Part shown: positions 19,392-28,303 of the stretch, in pieces
Numbering within the stretch: position 1 is the first letter of the stretch
Layout of the letters: every line of letters begins with the position of its first letter
Assembly (NCBI RefSeq): GCF_024700075.1
Contig: NZ_JAJONE010000001.1
Coordinates: forward strand, 4,549,001-4,613,000
Length of the DNA: 64,000 bases
Origin: Hymenobacter sp. J193
GTDB taxonomy: Bacteria; Bacteroidota; Bacteroidia; Cytophagales; Hymenobacteraceae
Direction: 5' to 3'
Position numbers and translations under genes: made by a program
The notes under the pieces: generated by a model
The model's database searches: none
What the model was told of the DNA's origin: nothing
What the model saw: the letters and a program-made list of their open reading frames with translations, nothing else

Positions 19392-20222
19392 CTAGCGCAG
19401 TTGGTTGCCGGTGCCCGGGCCGACCAGGGTGCTCGGGGGGTAGCCAAACTGCTTTTTGAACGCATAGGAGAAGTGCGCTAGGTTCTCAAAGCCCACTTCC
19501 AGGTAAAGCTCCACTGGCTTTCTGCCCTTTTCCGCCAGCTGGTAGTGGGCCAGCGCCAGCCGTTTCTGCGTGAGCCAGCGCTGGGGGCTCAGCTGAAAGG
19601 CTTTTTTAAAGTCCCGCTTGAAGGTGGTCAGGCTGCGGCCGGTCAGGTAGCTAAACCGGGTCAGGGGCATGTTGAACATGTAGTTTGCCTCCATAAACGC
19701 CACCAGGTTCAGCTTGCCCGGCTCAGAGAAGTCAGCCAGCACCCCGTCCGCGTGCTCGTTGAGGCTGCGCAGTATCTCTATTGCCTCCGCTACCTTAACG
19801 GCCCGGAGCTTTTCCGGCAAGGGATGCTGCAGCTCCAGGTAAGGCAGCAGGGAAGCAAAGAGGCTCTGCAGCAGCGGATTTTTTGAGAAAACCAGCAAAG
19901 CGGGGGACGCCGGTCCAGCGGGTGCCAGGGCCTTTTCGGTGTAATAGGCCCGCACCAGGGTCGTGGGCAGCTTCAGCACCAAGGCCTGGTAGGGGGCGCC
20001 GTCTTTGGGGTATTTCAGCAGGGTTGCCGGCTGCTTGCGGGGCAGCAGCAAAGTGTCGCCGGGGCCGCAGCAGTACGTATGGTTGGCCTGCACCACTTTC
20101 AGCTCGCCCGCCAGCACACCCACCAGCATAACATCCTCGGCGGCTATTTCGCCTCCGTAGCGCTGGTCGCCGTGGCAGGCGACGACCATTTCCGCGTAGC
20201 GGTTCAACTGCTTGAAAGCCAT
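19392..20222 (-). CDS. AraC family transcriptional regulator
   Basis: A 276-residue regulator from the chosen start (MAFKQLNRYAEM). The N-terminal half is a cupin-like sensor domain. The C-terminal helix-turn-helix pair is seen in MPLTRFSYLTGRSLTTFKRDFKKAF and ALAHYQLAEKGRKPVELYLEVGFENLAHFSYAFKKQFGYPPS, in parts, with the classic second-HTH 'GFENLAHFSYAFKKQFG' signature. It is divergent from the outer-membrane protein gene at 20580 and lies upstream of the SDR at 18459, its likely target. An alternative Met at 20288 adds 22 residues. Confidence 0.9.
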   Translation of the reverse strand: MAFKQLNRYAEMVVACHGDQRYGGEIAAEDVMLVGVLAGELKVVQANHTYCCGPGDTLLLPRKQPATLLKYPKDGAPYQALVLKLPTTLVRAYYTEKALAPAGPASPALLVFSKNPLLQSLFASLLPYLELQHPLPEKLRAVKVAEAIEILRSLNEHADGVLADFSEPGKLNLVAFMEANYMFNMPLTRFSYLTGRSLTTFKRDFKKAFQLSPQRWLTQKRLALAHYQLAEKGRKPVELYLEVGFENLAHFSYAFKKQFGYPPSTLVGPGTGNQLR

Positions 20223-20579
20223 AAGGCAGTAGGGTTCGAGGTTTGTCAGGCAGCTTACTTCGGCATAAAGCGCTGCCTGACCATACAAAAGTAGGCGGCC
20301 CGGGGCCGGAGCGCTTTGTTTAAAAGGCCGAATATGCTTTGCTCAGCGGGCCGTCCGGCCGGGGAGGAGCCGGGCAGGCAGAGCAGTGGGTTGCAACACC
20401 GTGTGCCCTTCTCTCTGTACGTGCGCTGCCGGGTACAACAAAGCCAAAATCAGCCACCCTCCGATGGGCTGGCAACTGGTCGGTTTGTCCCCTTTTCTAG
20501 GTTAATCGGCCCCGGCAAGCCAACTTTGCCTTCGTTCTATTCCTTTTTGCTTGTCTGCTTGCCATAATTTCTTTCTGCA
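20223..20579. other. Intergenic region between divergent AraC and outer-membrane genes
   Basis: About 357 bp without a convincing gene. CAACTTTG at 20521-20528 differs by one base from the Bacteroidota -7 consensus and is a weak promoter candidate for the plus-strand gene. No operator-like inverted repeat was found. Confidence 0.4.
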
Positions 20580-21272
20580 ATGACCCGTATACTAACTCTT
20601 GCCGCCCTGCTTGGCGCTACGCTGAGCGCGAGCCATACTGCCGCCGCGCAGGATGCTGCTCCCTGGAAAGTGTACCTGGAAGGAGGCGGTAAAGTCAGTG
20701 CCTTCCGCACTACCTCCTACGGTGGAAGCTACCAGCCGCAAGGGACGTACCCCTCGCCCGAAGAAGACCGAAAGATTACGGTGCGCAATACCTTTTCGGG
20801 GTTTCTGCAAGTGAAAGGCTTCAAAGAAGTGGCCAAGCGTTTGACCTTATCCGCTACGGTGGGCCTGGACATGCAGCATCTTAACTACCGCACGGGCTAC
20901 ACCGAAACGTTCAGCAACGGCACTATTACGGCCTACGGGCGCGACCACATCAGCCGGCTGCTGAGCCGTGCCCGGGTAGACATTGGCTTCCATTACCCGG
21001 TGCGGATCGGCGAGTCGGGGCGGTTGCTGCCGGGCATTGCCCTGGGTCAGATGGTCAACCTGAGTGAGCAGGGGTATAGCTACACCTTCATCCAACCGGG
21101 TATTTACTTTACCAATGACCGGTTGCTGCTCTCGGCTACGGTATCGGAAACACCCTACAACGTGCTCATTCCGGGAGCCTCCCATATGGAAGGACAGCTG
21201 CGGGGCACTTACACGTACGACGCCGAGTACCGGATACGCGAGTTTCAGCTCGGTTTTGGCGCCAAGTTTTAG
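20580..21272 (+). CDS. Secreted outer-membrane beta-barrel-like protein
   Basis: The 230-residue product has a signal peptide ending near AAAQD (about residue 25). The mature chain alternates polar and aromatic residues in strand-like segments, for example VYLEGGGKVSAF, RLTLSATVGLDMQ and FQLGFGAKF, and ends in a C-terminal Phe, typical of BAM-inserted barrels. The length suggests an 8-stranded barrel of the OmpA/OmpW kind. No specific family could be named. It is monocistronic, with a strong terminator immediately downstream. Confidence 0.75.
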   Translation: MTRILTLAALLGATLSASHTAAAQDAAPWKVYLEGGGKVSAFRTTSYGGSYQPQGTYPSPEEDRKITVRNTFSGFLQVKGFKEVAKRLTLSATVGLDMQHLNYRTGYTETFSNGTITAYGRDHISRLLSRARVDIGFHYPVRIGESGRLLPGIALGQMVNLSEQGYSYTFIQPGIYFTNDRLLLSATVSETPYNVLIPGASHMEGQLRGTYTYDAEYRIREFQLGFGAKF

Positions 21273-21298
21273 TTACAGTCTGCCCTGGCCGATAACTG

Positions 21299-21330
21299 AA
21301 AAAGCCCCACTGCTCGGTGGGGCTTTTTTT
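21299..21330 (+). terminator. Intrinsic terminator
   Basis: AAAAAGCCCCAC and GTGGGGCTTTTT form a perfect stem with a TGCTCG loop and a T7 tract, 26 bp after the stop of the outer-membrane gene. Confidence 0.9.
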
Positions 21331-21549
21331 ATGAACACGGGACCCGCACCGGGGCATCGGCTACTGAGGGAGCAGGCGCGTGAGGTGGCTCGTCCGGCGC
21401 TAGGCTCCGGGCCCAGGCGCGAAGTATGGCGTCGAAATCCGGCGGTGCCGCTGGGCTATAAGGGACTAATTGAGAACCGCTCATCCCCGCATAAGCTCTT
21501 TCTCGTGTCGGGGTAAAAGCTGAGGTAAAGTCAGCTGGCAGAAAGCTCC

Positions 21550-21655
21550 TTAGGGCTTGCAGGCTACCCATCCCCGAAACGGGAAGCCGGCGTAGAACAG
21601 GCTGACATTGGCAAAGCCGGCTTCCCGTAGCAGTGCTTCGCATGCGAAGGGGGCG
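21550..21655 (-). pseudogene. C-terminal remnant of a class I methyltransferase
   Basis: In one minus-strand frame, about 30 codons read EALLREAGFANVSLFYAGF, then PFRGWVACKP and a stop. This is the typical ending of small class I SAM-dependent methyltransferases (xLLREAGFxNxxxFxxxxxFRGWxA). Nothing upstream in the frame resembles the SAM-binding domain, so only the tail of the gene is left. The 220 bp on its right up to the terminator holds nothing I recognise. Confidence 0.5.
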
Positions 21656-21724
21656 CAGGGTGGGGAATACGTGTTTGTTGGGAAGCAGTAAGGAAAAGAA
21701 GAAGCGAAAGGAAGTTATCGGGGC

Positions 21725-24246
21725 TTATTCTACCACCAGGCGCCGGGTAGCCGCGCCGCAGCGCACGATGTACACGCCGGGTTTGAGGCTTGGGGGCAAC
21801 TGCACCTGCGCGCTGCCACGTGGGGCAGGCAAGGTCAGGGCCAGCCGGCCCAGGGCATCATAGAACTGCAAGGGCTGCCCGGCAGGAAGGCCCGCTACCT
21901 GCACCAAGTGCTGGGCAGGGTTAGGCCAGAGTTGCATGCTGGTGCTTGGCGTACGACTATCGGGCTCGACGGCCAGTGGGATGCCGCTCAGGTCCAAGAT
22001 GCCAAAATTTCTCATGGCTAAGGTCCCGTTCTTCGTCGCTGCCTGAGTGAAATCACCGCCTATGTAGAGGTTGGTTGCTGTACTTGTAATGGTCTTTACC
22101 TCGCCCGTCACGCCATAGGCAACGGGGTGCCAGGCTTTGCCATCCCAGCGGGCGATGCCATTCGTGTACGCTTGCCCGGCCCCTCCTTGAAACGAGCCAA
22201 CGACCAGGAGTTGCTTTCCTACCACATGAAATTCCCGTACTGTTCGCCCTATGCTGGGTGATCCTACCGCTTGCCAGCTCGTGCCATTCCACTTGGCTAG
22301 CCCCGCTGTGTTGGCAACGCCGCTGGCATTAGTAAACCCCCCTCCCACATATATATCGCTGTCAATGCCAGCTAACGCATATACCGTTCGATCAACGCCA
22401 TTTCCCATAGCTTGCCAAGCCGTTCCATCAAAGTACGCTACCCCATCAGCACCGGCCTTGCCATCTAAATTTTCAAATGTCCCACCTATATACAACTTGT
22501 CTTTGTGCATCAGTATCGCCCACACATCCGAGTTCGGCTGATGGTCGATAGCCGGGAATACCTGACTGATACTATGCCAATCCCGGCCATCCCAGCGCAC
22601 AATATTTTTGCCGTAATATTTAGAACCAGAAGCCACAAAACGTCCCCCCCATGTAGATATCCGTTCCATAAGCATAGAGCGTGTAGACATAGCCCCCCAG
22701 CTTGGTTCCGTCACTGGCAGCCAGTGCATGCCATTGCTGGCCATCCCAACGAGCAATTCCCACCGCAGGCGTCGTGAATTCACCGCCCACGTACAGGTCT
22801 TTGCCTACCACAAGGAGAGTAAGAATCACATCGTTGCTACCAGCAAAATTTTCGGGATAATTGCCCAGTGACTGCCACGAGGTGCCATCCCATTTGGCGA
22901 TGCAATTGGCGGCTGGATTCCCACCGGCCGCCACAAAGCTTCCCGCCACATACACATCCTTGCCCATAATAGCAATGGATTGGACATCATCACTCAATCC
23001 ATTACCGACGCTGCGCCAGTCAGTGCCCGTCCAGCGGGCAAAGTTCTTCGTGTTTCTGCCCCCACTCGCCCCGCGAAAGTCCCCGCCAGCATACACGTCC
23101 GTGCCCTGTGAAGCCAGCGCGTAGACCGGGCCAGAGGTTCCTTCATGCACCGGAGCCCAGGTCGTGCCGTCCCATTGCATGATGTAGGCCTTTGGTGGGC
23201 TGAAGCTGAGGAAATCTCCGCCCACGAACAGGGGTCGCGCCGCGCAGGGTAATGGCCCGCACCGGGGCAATGGCGCCATCGCCCAGGGCTTGGTAGGCCG
23301 TGCCGTCCCACCGTACGATATAATTGGCCCGGAAGTCGCCGCCGGCCTGGCGGAAGGTGCCGCCCACGTACAGGTCAGCTCCCGACGCGGTCAGCGCGTA
23401 CACCCACGAGCTCAGGGGCTTGCCCACCTGGTTCCATTTCTGCCCGTCCCAGCGCACCAGGTAGTCGGCATTGGCATTGGCGCCCACATTCTCGAACCGC
23501 CCGCCCACGTACAGGTCCGTGCCGACGAAGGCCAGGGCAAAGACGTCACTGGGCAAGCCCGTACCCAGCGCATGCCAGCTCGCCCCGTCCCAGCGGGCAA
23601 TGTTTTTGGCCTCGGTCAGGCCGCCGGCCGAGTTGAAGGTACCGCCCACGTACAGGTCGGTGCCCCGCACGGCCAGCGCATTGACGCCACCCGAGACCCC
23701 CGTGCCCAGCGCCTGCCACTTGGTGCCATCCCACTTGGCCACCCGAGAACTACTGGCCGCGCCGGCCGCATTGGTAAAGTCGCCCCCCACGTACACGTCG
23801 GTGCCCATCAGGGCAATAGCTTCGACGGTCTCGTTGAGCCCGGCGCCCAGGTTCAGCCAGCGGCTGCCATCCCAAAGGGCAATATGGTCGGCGTTCAGGT
23901 TGCCGCCTGCATCCGTAAAATCACCGCCTACATAGACATCGGTGCCGGAAACGGTGATGGCGCGCACAATGCCATTGAGGCTGGGCGCACTGAAGCGCGG
24001 GTCCCAGCCCGCGGTTTCTTCGTCGGCGCCAGCCTTCTGAAACTTGGGCTGCCCTTGAGGGCCGTAGCGGAGCTGGTAGCCTTTGGCATCGAAGGAGCCG
24101 GACGTGCCTGGCTGCAGGGAGCCATCGGGGCGCAAGACTTCGCTTACGGAGCGAGTAGTGACAGGAGCCGGCGTGGTTTGACCAAATACCAGGAAGGGAA
24201 AGCAGGCAAGCCAGCAGCTCACCAAGGCGTATAAGGGTTTTTGCAT
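21725..24246 (-). pseudogene. Secreted beta-propeller repeat protein with T9SS sorting domain, two frameshifts
   Basis: The protein begins with a signal peptide (MQKPLYALVSCWLACFPFLVFGQ). It then has about a dozen repeats of roughly 45-50 residues, each with a motif like GTDVYVGGDFTxAGG ... NxIAxWDGxxWxxLGxG. It ends in a type IX secretion sorting domain with LWPNPAQ near its start and VYIVR near its end. Two +1 errors break it: one C too many in CCCC (23231-23234 on the plus strand) and one in the C7 run at 22644-22650. Removing both gives 839 uninterrupted residues. Repeats encoded at about 22000-23100 use notably more A+T than those at either end. It is likely cell-surface or secreted, adhesive or enzymatic by analogy only. 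Confidence 0.85.
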
Positions 24247-24399
24247 AGTTGCAGGAAAGAAGGGGAAAGGCGTGGCCCGATAGACTGCTGGCGGAGGGAA
24301 ATCGTTCCGCTGGCGGGTAAGAAGCCGCTAAGATACAGGCTTGTAGGATAGGAGGCTACACCCGCAGCTAGCTTAGCCTTGCCTACCCGGTACCAAAAG

Positions 24400-24765
24400 C
24401 TACGCGCCGGACCAGCCGGGTGAGCTAACCCAAGAAGGCCGCCGGTAGGCGTCAATGGCCAGAATCTGCAGGCCCAGCCGATACGGCGAGGGCCCGTGCT
24501 CCTCCACCAGCTCGGCCCAAATCACGGTCAGCTCATCGGTGTCGAACAGCCGGACGCACGGCACCACGGAGCAGGCAACCACCCGACCTTCGTGCAGCTC
24601 TGCCTCGGTAAGCTGATAGTTCACCACGTAACGTTGTGGCCCCGCTGCGGTCGGCGCGGGGCCCAAACTACGGGCTGAGTCTTCAGTGGCAAGCCGCTGC
24701 GCAACAACAGGGGGCGCGTCAAGGCCAACTAGTTGCCGGAAAAGGCAGCCAAGGCCGTCTTCCAT
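24400..24765 (-). CDS. Hypothetical protein (about 121 aa)
   Basis: An unrecognised ORF with regular codon use follows the flavoprotein gene by a short gap on the same strand. The predicted start MEDGLGCLFRQLVGLD is a choice; a Met 13 codons upstream, at 24804, lies only 6 bp from the flavoprotein stop. The middle reads as a sheet-rich segment (RYVVNYQLTEAELHEGRVVACSVV in part) and the tail is Pro/Ser-rich. No signal peptide and no known motif were seen. It may be cotranscribed with the oxidoreductase. Confidence 0.45.
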   Translation of the reverse strand: MEDGLGCLFRQLVGLDAPPVVAQRLATEDSARSLGPAPTAAGPQRYVVNYQLTEAELHEGRVVACSVVPCVRLFDTDELTVIWAELVEEHGPSPYRLGLQILAIDAYRRPSWVSSPGWSGA

Positions 24766-24810
24766 CTGGGTTAGCAGGCACGCGAGAGGAGTTAATAAGA
24801 ACATAAGCGC

Positions 24811-25716
24811 TTACCAGGAAAGCAGGAGCTCGGCGTTGAGGGCGGCCCCGACCATGGTGCCGCCGGCCACGGCCATACTTACCGCCCGCATGGGCATGGT
24901 AGCATCGCCCGCCGCGTAGATGCCCGGCACACTGGTTTTCTGCATGCCGTCTACCTGCAGATAGCCCGCCTCGGTGTAGGCGCAGCCCAGGTCCCGCGGC
25001 AACAGGCAGTGCTGCTCCATGCCCGGCCGTAGGTAGAGGGCTGCCAGGGGCACCTGCCGGCCATCCAGCAGGGCTACGTGCGTGAGCTGACCAGCCTGGT
25101 GGCGCAGCTCCCGTACGGGCGTTTCCTCCACTTCTATGCCCGCGCCGGCCAGCTGGGCCCACTGCCCGGGCGAGAACGTGGCCGGGCCATCGGTGAAGAT
25201 GGTCAGCTGGTCGGTCCACTGGCGCAGCAGGCGGGCGTGTTCCAGGGCGGCTTCACCGTTGAGCAGCGTGCCAGTGGGCTGATGGTGGTACTCGTAGCCG
25301 TGGCAGTAGGGGCAGTGAATGACGGAGATGCCCCAGCACTCGGCAAACCCGGGCCGGGCCGGCAGCTGGTCGCGCACCCCGGTGGCGAAAAGCAGCTTGC
25401 CGGCGCGCACTACCCGGCCGGTGTCCGTCGTCAGGGTGAAGTCGCCATCGGAGCCGCGGGCCGCTACGGCAGTTTCCGGCAGCAGCTGCACGGTAGGGTA
25501 GGCCAGCACCTGGGCCCGGGCCTGGGCGGCCAGCTCGGCGGGTGCCGTTCCGTCCCGGGTCAGAAAGTTATGCGCGTGCGGGGTTGGGCGGTTACACGGC
25601 TGGCCGCTATCCAGTACCAGTACCCGTCGCAACGCCCGCCCCAGGGCAAGGGCCGCCGATAACCCGGCGTAGCTGCCGCCAATAATGATTACTTCCACGG
25701 TGAGCTGCTGTTCCAT
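24811..25716 (-). CDS. Thioredoxin-reductase-like FAD/NAD(P)H oxidoreductase
   Basis: A 301-residue flavoprotein. The FAD-binding GGSYAGLSAALALGR lies at residues 13-27, the redox pair CPYC is at 135-138, and the C-terminal FAD motif is GIYAAGDATMPMRAV. This is the TrxR-like layout, but the usual GxGxxA NADPH motif is replaced by TGTLLNGEAALEHARLL, so cofactor choice is unclear. The inner HGYEYHHQ after CPYC is seen in related bacterial enzymes. A TetR regulator precedes it on the same strand, and a clear operator lies between them at 25737, making this its likely target. Confidence 0.9.
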   Translation of the reverse strand: MEQQLTVEVIIIGGSYAGLSAALALGRALRRVLVLDSGQPCNRPTPHAHNFLTRDGTAPAELAAQARAQVLAYPTVQLLPETAVAARGSDGDFTLTTDTGRVVRAGKLLFATGVRDQLPARPGFAECWGISVIHCPYCHGYEYHHQPTGTLLNGEAALEHARLLRQWTDQLTIFTDGPATFSPGQWAQLAGAGIEVEETPVRELRHQAGQLTHVALLDGRQVPLAALYLRPGMEQHCLLPRDLGCAYTEAGYLQVDGMQKTSVPGIYAAGDATMPMRAVSMAVAGGTMVGAALNAELLLSW

Positions 25717-25736
25717 CTGGTAAGAAAAAAAGTTAA

Positions 25737-25754
25737 TGTCTCATTTGTGAGACA
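25737..25754. promoter_or_regulatory. Putative TetR operator before the flavoprotein gene
   Basis: TGTCTCA-TTTG-TGAGACA is a perfect 7+7 inverted repeat with a 4-nt centre. It lies 20 bp upstream of the flavoprotein start and matches the core of the site at 26345. Confidence 0.75.
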
Positions 25755-25771
25755 CGAGAAAGCAAAAAAAC

Positions 25772-26338
25772 TTACAGCCCGATGCCTTTGCTGAAAGAGA
25801 ACCAGGCAAACTGCTGCAGGTGCGGCCCCGCGGCGCCCGCAGCCCGGGCCTCTATCGTGGTTTTGACTACCCCACTGAGCAGCAGCAGCACCCAGTCGGC
25901 CGAGAGGTGGGCGCTGATTTGGCCTTCCTGCTGCAGGCGGGTGACAACAGCGCGGCACCGGGCCTGCAAGGCGTCGTACTCGGCACAGTCGGCCGCCTGG
26001 CCGGGGGCGTGCTGGTGTTCGGGCCGGGTGTGCAGCTTGGTAAAGAAAGCGTACTTGGCCCCGCAGTCGATGCCCGCATAGAGAATGTGTTCGAGCTGAA
26101 CCACAGGGTCGGAAGAGCTGGCCAAAGCCTGGGTTAGAGCAAGGCGGCAGCTGCGCTGCATGTCGCGGGCACAGCAGGCCAGCAATTCTTCCCGGCCGGC
26201 AAAGTAGCGGTGCAGCGTCCGGCGGGTAACGCCCGCCCGCTCGGCCACTTTTTCCAGGGGGGCCGAGTAATCCTCGTTAAAGACGAGAATAGCCGCTTCC
26301 ACAATAGTTTGCTCCGTGCCAGATGTCATCGGGAGCAA
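25772..26338 (-). CDS. TetR/AcrR family repressor
   Basis: A 188-residue one-component regulator. The N-terminal HTH is seen in APLEKVAERAGVTRRTLHRYFAGREELL, the classical TetR pattern with the recognition helix TRRTLHRYF. The C-terminal ligand domain is helical and not recognisable by ligand. Matching inverted repeats lie before its own gene (26345) and before the downstream flavoprotein gene (25737), consistent with autorepression and control of that gene. The start could alternatively be the Met three codons later (MTSGTEQTI). Confidence 0.92.
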   Translation of the reverse strand: MLPMTSGTEQTIVEAAILVFNEDYSAPLEKVAERAGVTRRTLHRYFAGREELLACCARDMQRSCRLALTQALASSSDPVVQLEHILYAGIDCGAKYAFFTKLHTRPEHQHAPGQAADCAEYDALQARCRAVVTRLQQEGQISAHLSADWVLLLLSGVVKTTIEARAAGAAGPHLQQFAWFSFSKGIGL

Positions 26339-26344
26339 ATGTAA

Positions 26345-26374
26345 GGATCATGTCTCATATGTGAGACATGATCC
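26345..26374. promoter_or_regulatory. Putative TetR operator before the repressor gene
   Basis: A perfect 13-bp inverted repeat surrounds a 4-nt TATG centre. The inner 18 bp read TGTCTCATATGTGAGACA and share the half-site with the operator at 25737. It lies within 40 bp of the repressor start. Confidence 0.8.
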
Positions 26375-26610
26375 GGAAATAAATACTGTATAAAGCTTGA
26401 CCTATGTTGCTAATAAGTGCCCGAAACAGGTATTGGAAGAGGATTCTCCGTTGCTGCAGCAATGATTAAGCTGACTTCAAGAGGCCTCCCTGCGCTGACA
26501 GCGGCAGGGCGTCGCTAAGCGGGGCGTTCCGGCCCAGGGCAAGCATCCGGAGCACTGAATTGAACAGCTTATATCCCGTAGCCTTTGCCGGCTACGCTCT
26601 CCTGAGTTCC

Positions 26611-27180
26611 TCAATGCTGCTTGCGGATGCGGCTGAGGGTTTCGCGTGAGACTCCCAGGTAAGAAGCAATCATGTGCAGGGGGATGCGCTGGTAAAAATC
26701 GGGAAAGGCCTTCACGAACTCCTGGTAACGCTCTTCGGCCGTGTGGCTGATGGCCGTATAAAGCCGGTTGACCTGGGCCTCGAGGTGGCGGCCCGCCAAC
26801 TGCTCCTCCAGGGCGCTGAAAGCCGGAACCTCTCTTTTCAGCTGTTCAAAGTCTTCTTTCGACCACAGCAGCACGTGCGTGTCTTCCAGCGCGTCGATGG
26901 CTCCTTTGGCCGGCAGTTCGTTGCGGAAGCTTTCGGCGTCCGTAATCCACCAGTTCTCCAGGGCAAAGCGCAGGATATGCTCCTGCGCCGCCTCGTCGGT
27001 GCGGTAGAGGCGCAAAGCACCGCTGACGACGAAGGCCATGTGGCGGCAAATTTCGCCCTGGCGCAGCAGGTATTCCCGGCGCTTCAGCTTTCTGCTTTTC
27101 GCCGCCGCTTCCAGCTGCTCCAGCTCGGCGGTGGTAAAAGCGGCTTTGGACGTCAGGTAGCTTCGGAACGGTTCAACCAT
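26611..27180 (-). CDS. Crp/Fnr family regulator (1)
   Basis: A 189-residue cyclic-nucleotide-binding-fold regulator. The N-terminal cNMP-like barrel has the YLLRQGEICRHMAFVVSGALRLY segment, in part, and a C-terminal HTH contains IPLHMIASYLGVSRETLSRIRKQ. The cAMP-contacting Arg and Ser of true CRP are not evident, as in most Bacteroidota members, so the signal is unknown. It is divergent from two SDR genes starting at 27515, which are the natural target candidates. Confidence 0.9.
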   Translation of the reverse strand: MVEPFRSYLTSKAAFTTAELEQLEAAAKSRKLKRREYLLRQGEICRHMAFVVSGALRLYRTDEAAQEHILRFALENWWITDAESFRNELPAKGAIDALEDTHVLLWSKEDFEQLKREVPAFSALEEQLAGRHLEAQVNRLYTAISHTAEERYQEFVKAFPDFYQRIPLHMIASYLGVSRETLSRIRKQH

Positions 27181-27514
27181 AGGAATGCACGTCGTTTAAT
27201 GGGGCAGGCGGCTAAGCCAGCAGCAAAGAAGCTACCCAGAGCCGGTAGCTCCCAATTCAACCCGGTAAACCTGCGGCGTCGGGCCGGTGTTTGGCGCCGC
27301 GCTTGGGGCAGGGACACGCTCGGCTTATCCGCCGAAGATACCGGGTGTCAGCCGCCGCCTGTGGCTCTCCCGGCGGCGGGCGGCAATGGCCCGGTTGCCC
27401 GGAATTTAGTGACAAATGTCCTCGTTCCACCCCCGCCGGCCGCCCCAACTTTGCCTTAACAAACAGCCCGCCCCCGATGAGGCGAGGGCGCTTAACCAAG
27501 CAAAGAACAGAACC
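27181..27514. other. Divergent promoter region, Crp/Fnr (1) and SDR operon
   Basis: About 334 bp without a gene. CAACTTTG at 27446-27453 is a near match to the Bacteroidota -7 element for the SDR operon. No clear inverted-repeat operator was seen. Confidence 0.4.
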
Positions 27515-28270
27515 ATGAACAAGCTCAAGAACAAGGTAGCCGTAGTGACCGGGGCTTCCAAAGGCATAGGGGCCGCCATAGCAACGTATTTCGCCGCCGA
27601 AGGCGCCCGCGTGGTCATCAACTACGCCTCCGACAAAGACGGGGCCGGCCGCGTGGTGCAGGCTATTACTGCCGGCGGCGGCCAGGCCATTGCCGTTCAG
27701 TCCGACGTGTCGAGCGCAGCCGACGTGCGCCGGCTGTTTACCGAAACACAGGCCGCTTTCGGCACCCTGGATATCCTGGTCAACAACGCGGGCATTTACC
27801 AGTACGCCCCGATTGAGCAGGTGTCGGAAGCGTCGTTCCACCAGCAGTTCAATATCAACGTGCTGGGTTCTATACTCGCCATCCAGGGCGCGCTGCCCCT
27901 GTTCGGCGCGGGCGGCGGCAACATTCTCAACATCAGCTCCGAGGCTGGCCGAACCCCGCTGTCCACGGGGTCGGTGTATTCGGCTACCAAAGCGGCGCTG
28001 GATGCCCTGACTACGGCGCTGTCGAAGGAATTCAGCGGCCGCAACATCCGCATTAACTCGATCCTGCCGGGCATCGTGGACACAGAAGGGGCGCGCAGCG
28101 GCGGCTTTATCGGCAGCGAGGCAGAAACCCGGCTGGTGGCGACTACGCCCCTGGGCCGCACGGGCCAGCCCGAGGATATTGCGCGCGTGGCCGTGTTCCT
28201 GGCCTCGGACGAGGCCGCCTGGATTACCGGGGAGAAAATATCCGTCTCCGGCGGCATTTACGGATTGTAA
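27515..28270 (+). CDS. SDR family oxidoreductase (FabG-like)
   Basis: A 251-residue classical SDR starting MNKLKNKVAVVTGASKGIGAAIA. It has TGASKGIG, DILVNNAGIY, the catalytic Ser in NISSEAG, and YSATKAALDALTTALSKEF (YxxxK). The C-terminal GEKISVSGGIYGL is typical of FabG/glucose-dehydrogenase-like members. The start at 27515 is preferred over 27416, whose extra 33 residues are not family-like. It is the first gene of a pair with 28304 and divergent from a Crp/Fnr regulator. Confidence 0.92.
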   Translation: MNKLKNKVAVVTGASKGIGAAIATYFAAEGARVVINYASDKDGAGRVVQAITAGGGQAIAVQSDVSSAADVRRLFTETQAAFGTLDILVNNAGIYQYAPIEQVSEASFHQQFNINVLGSILAIQGALPLFGAGGGNILNISSEAGRTPLSTGSVYSATKAALDALTTALSKEFSGRNIRINSILPGIVDTEGARSGGFIGSEAETRLVATTPLGRTGQPEDIARVAVFLASDEAAWITGEKISVSGGIYGL

Positions 28271-28303
28271 AACACCCTCAGCATCAAACTATTCACTACC
28301 ACC

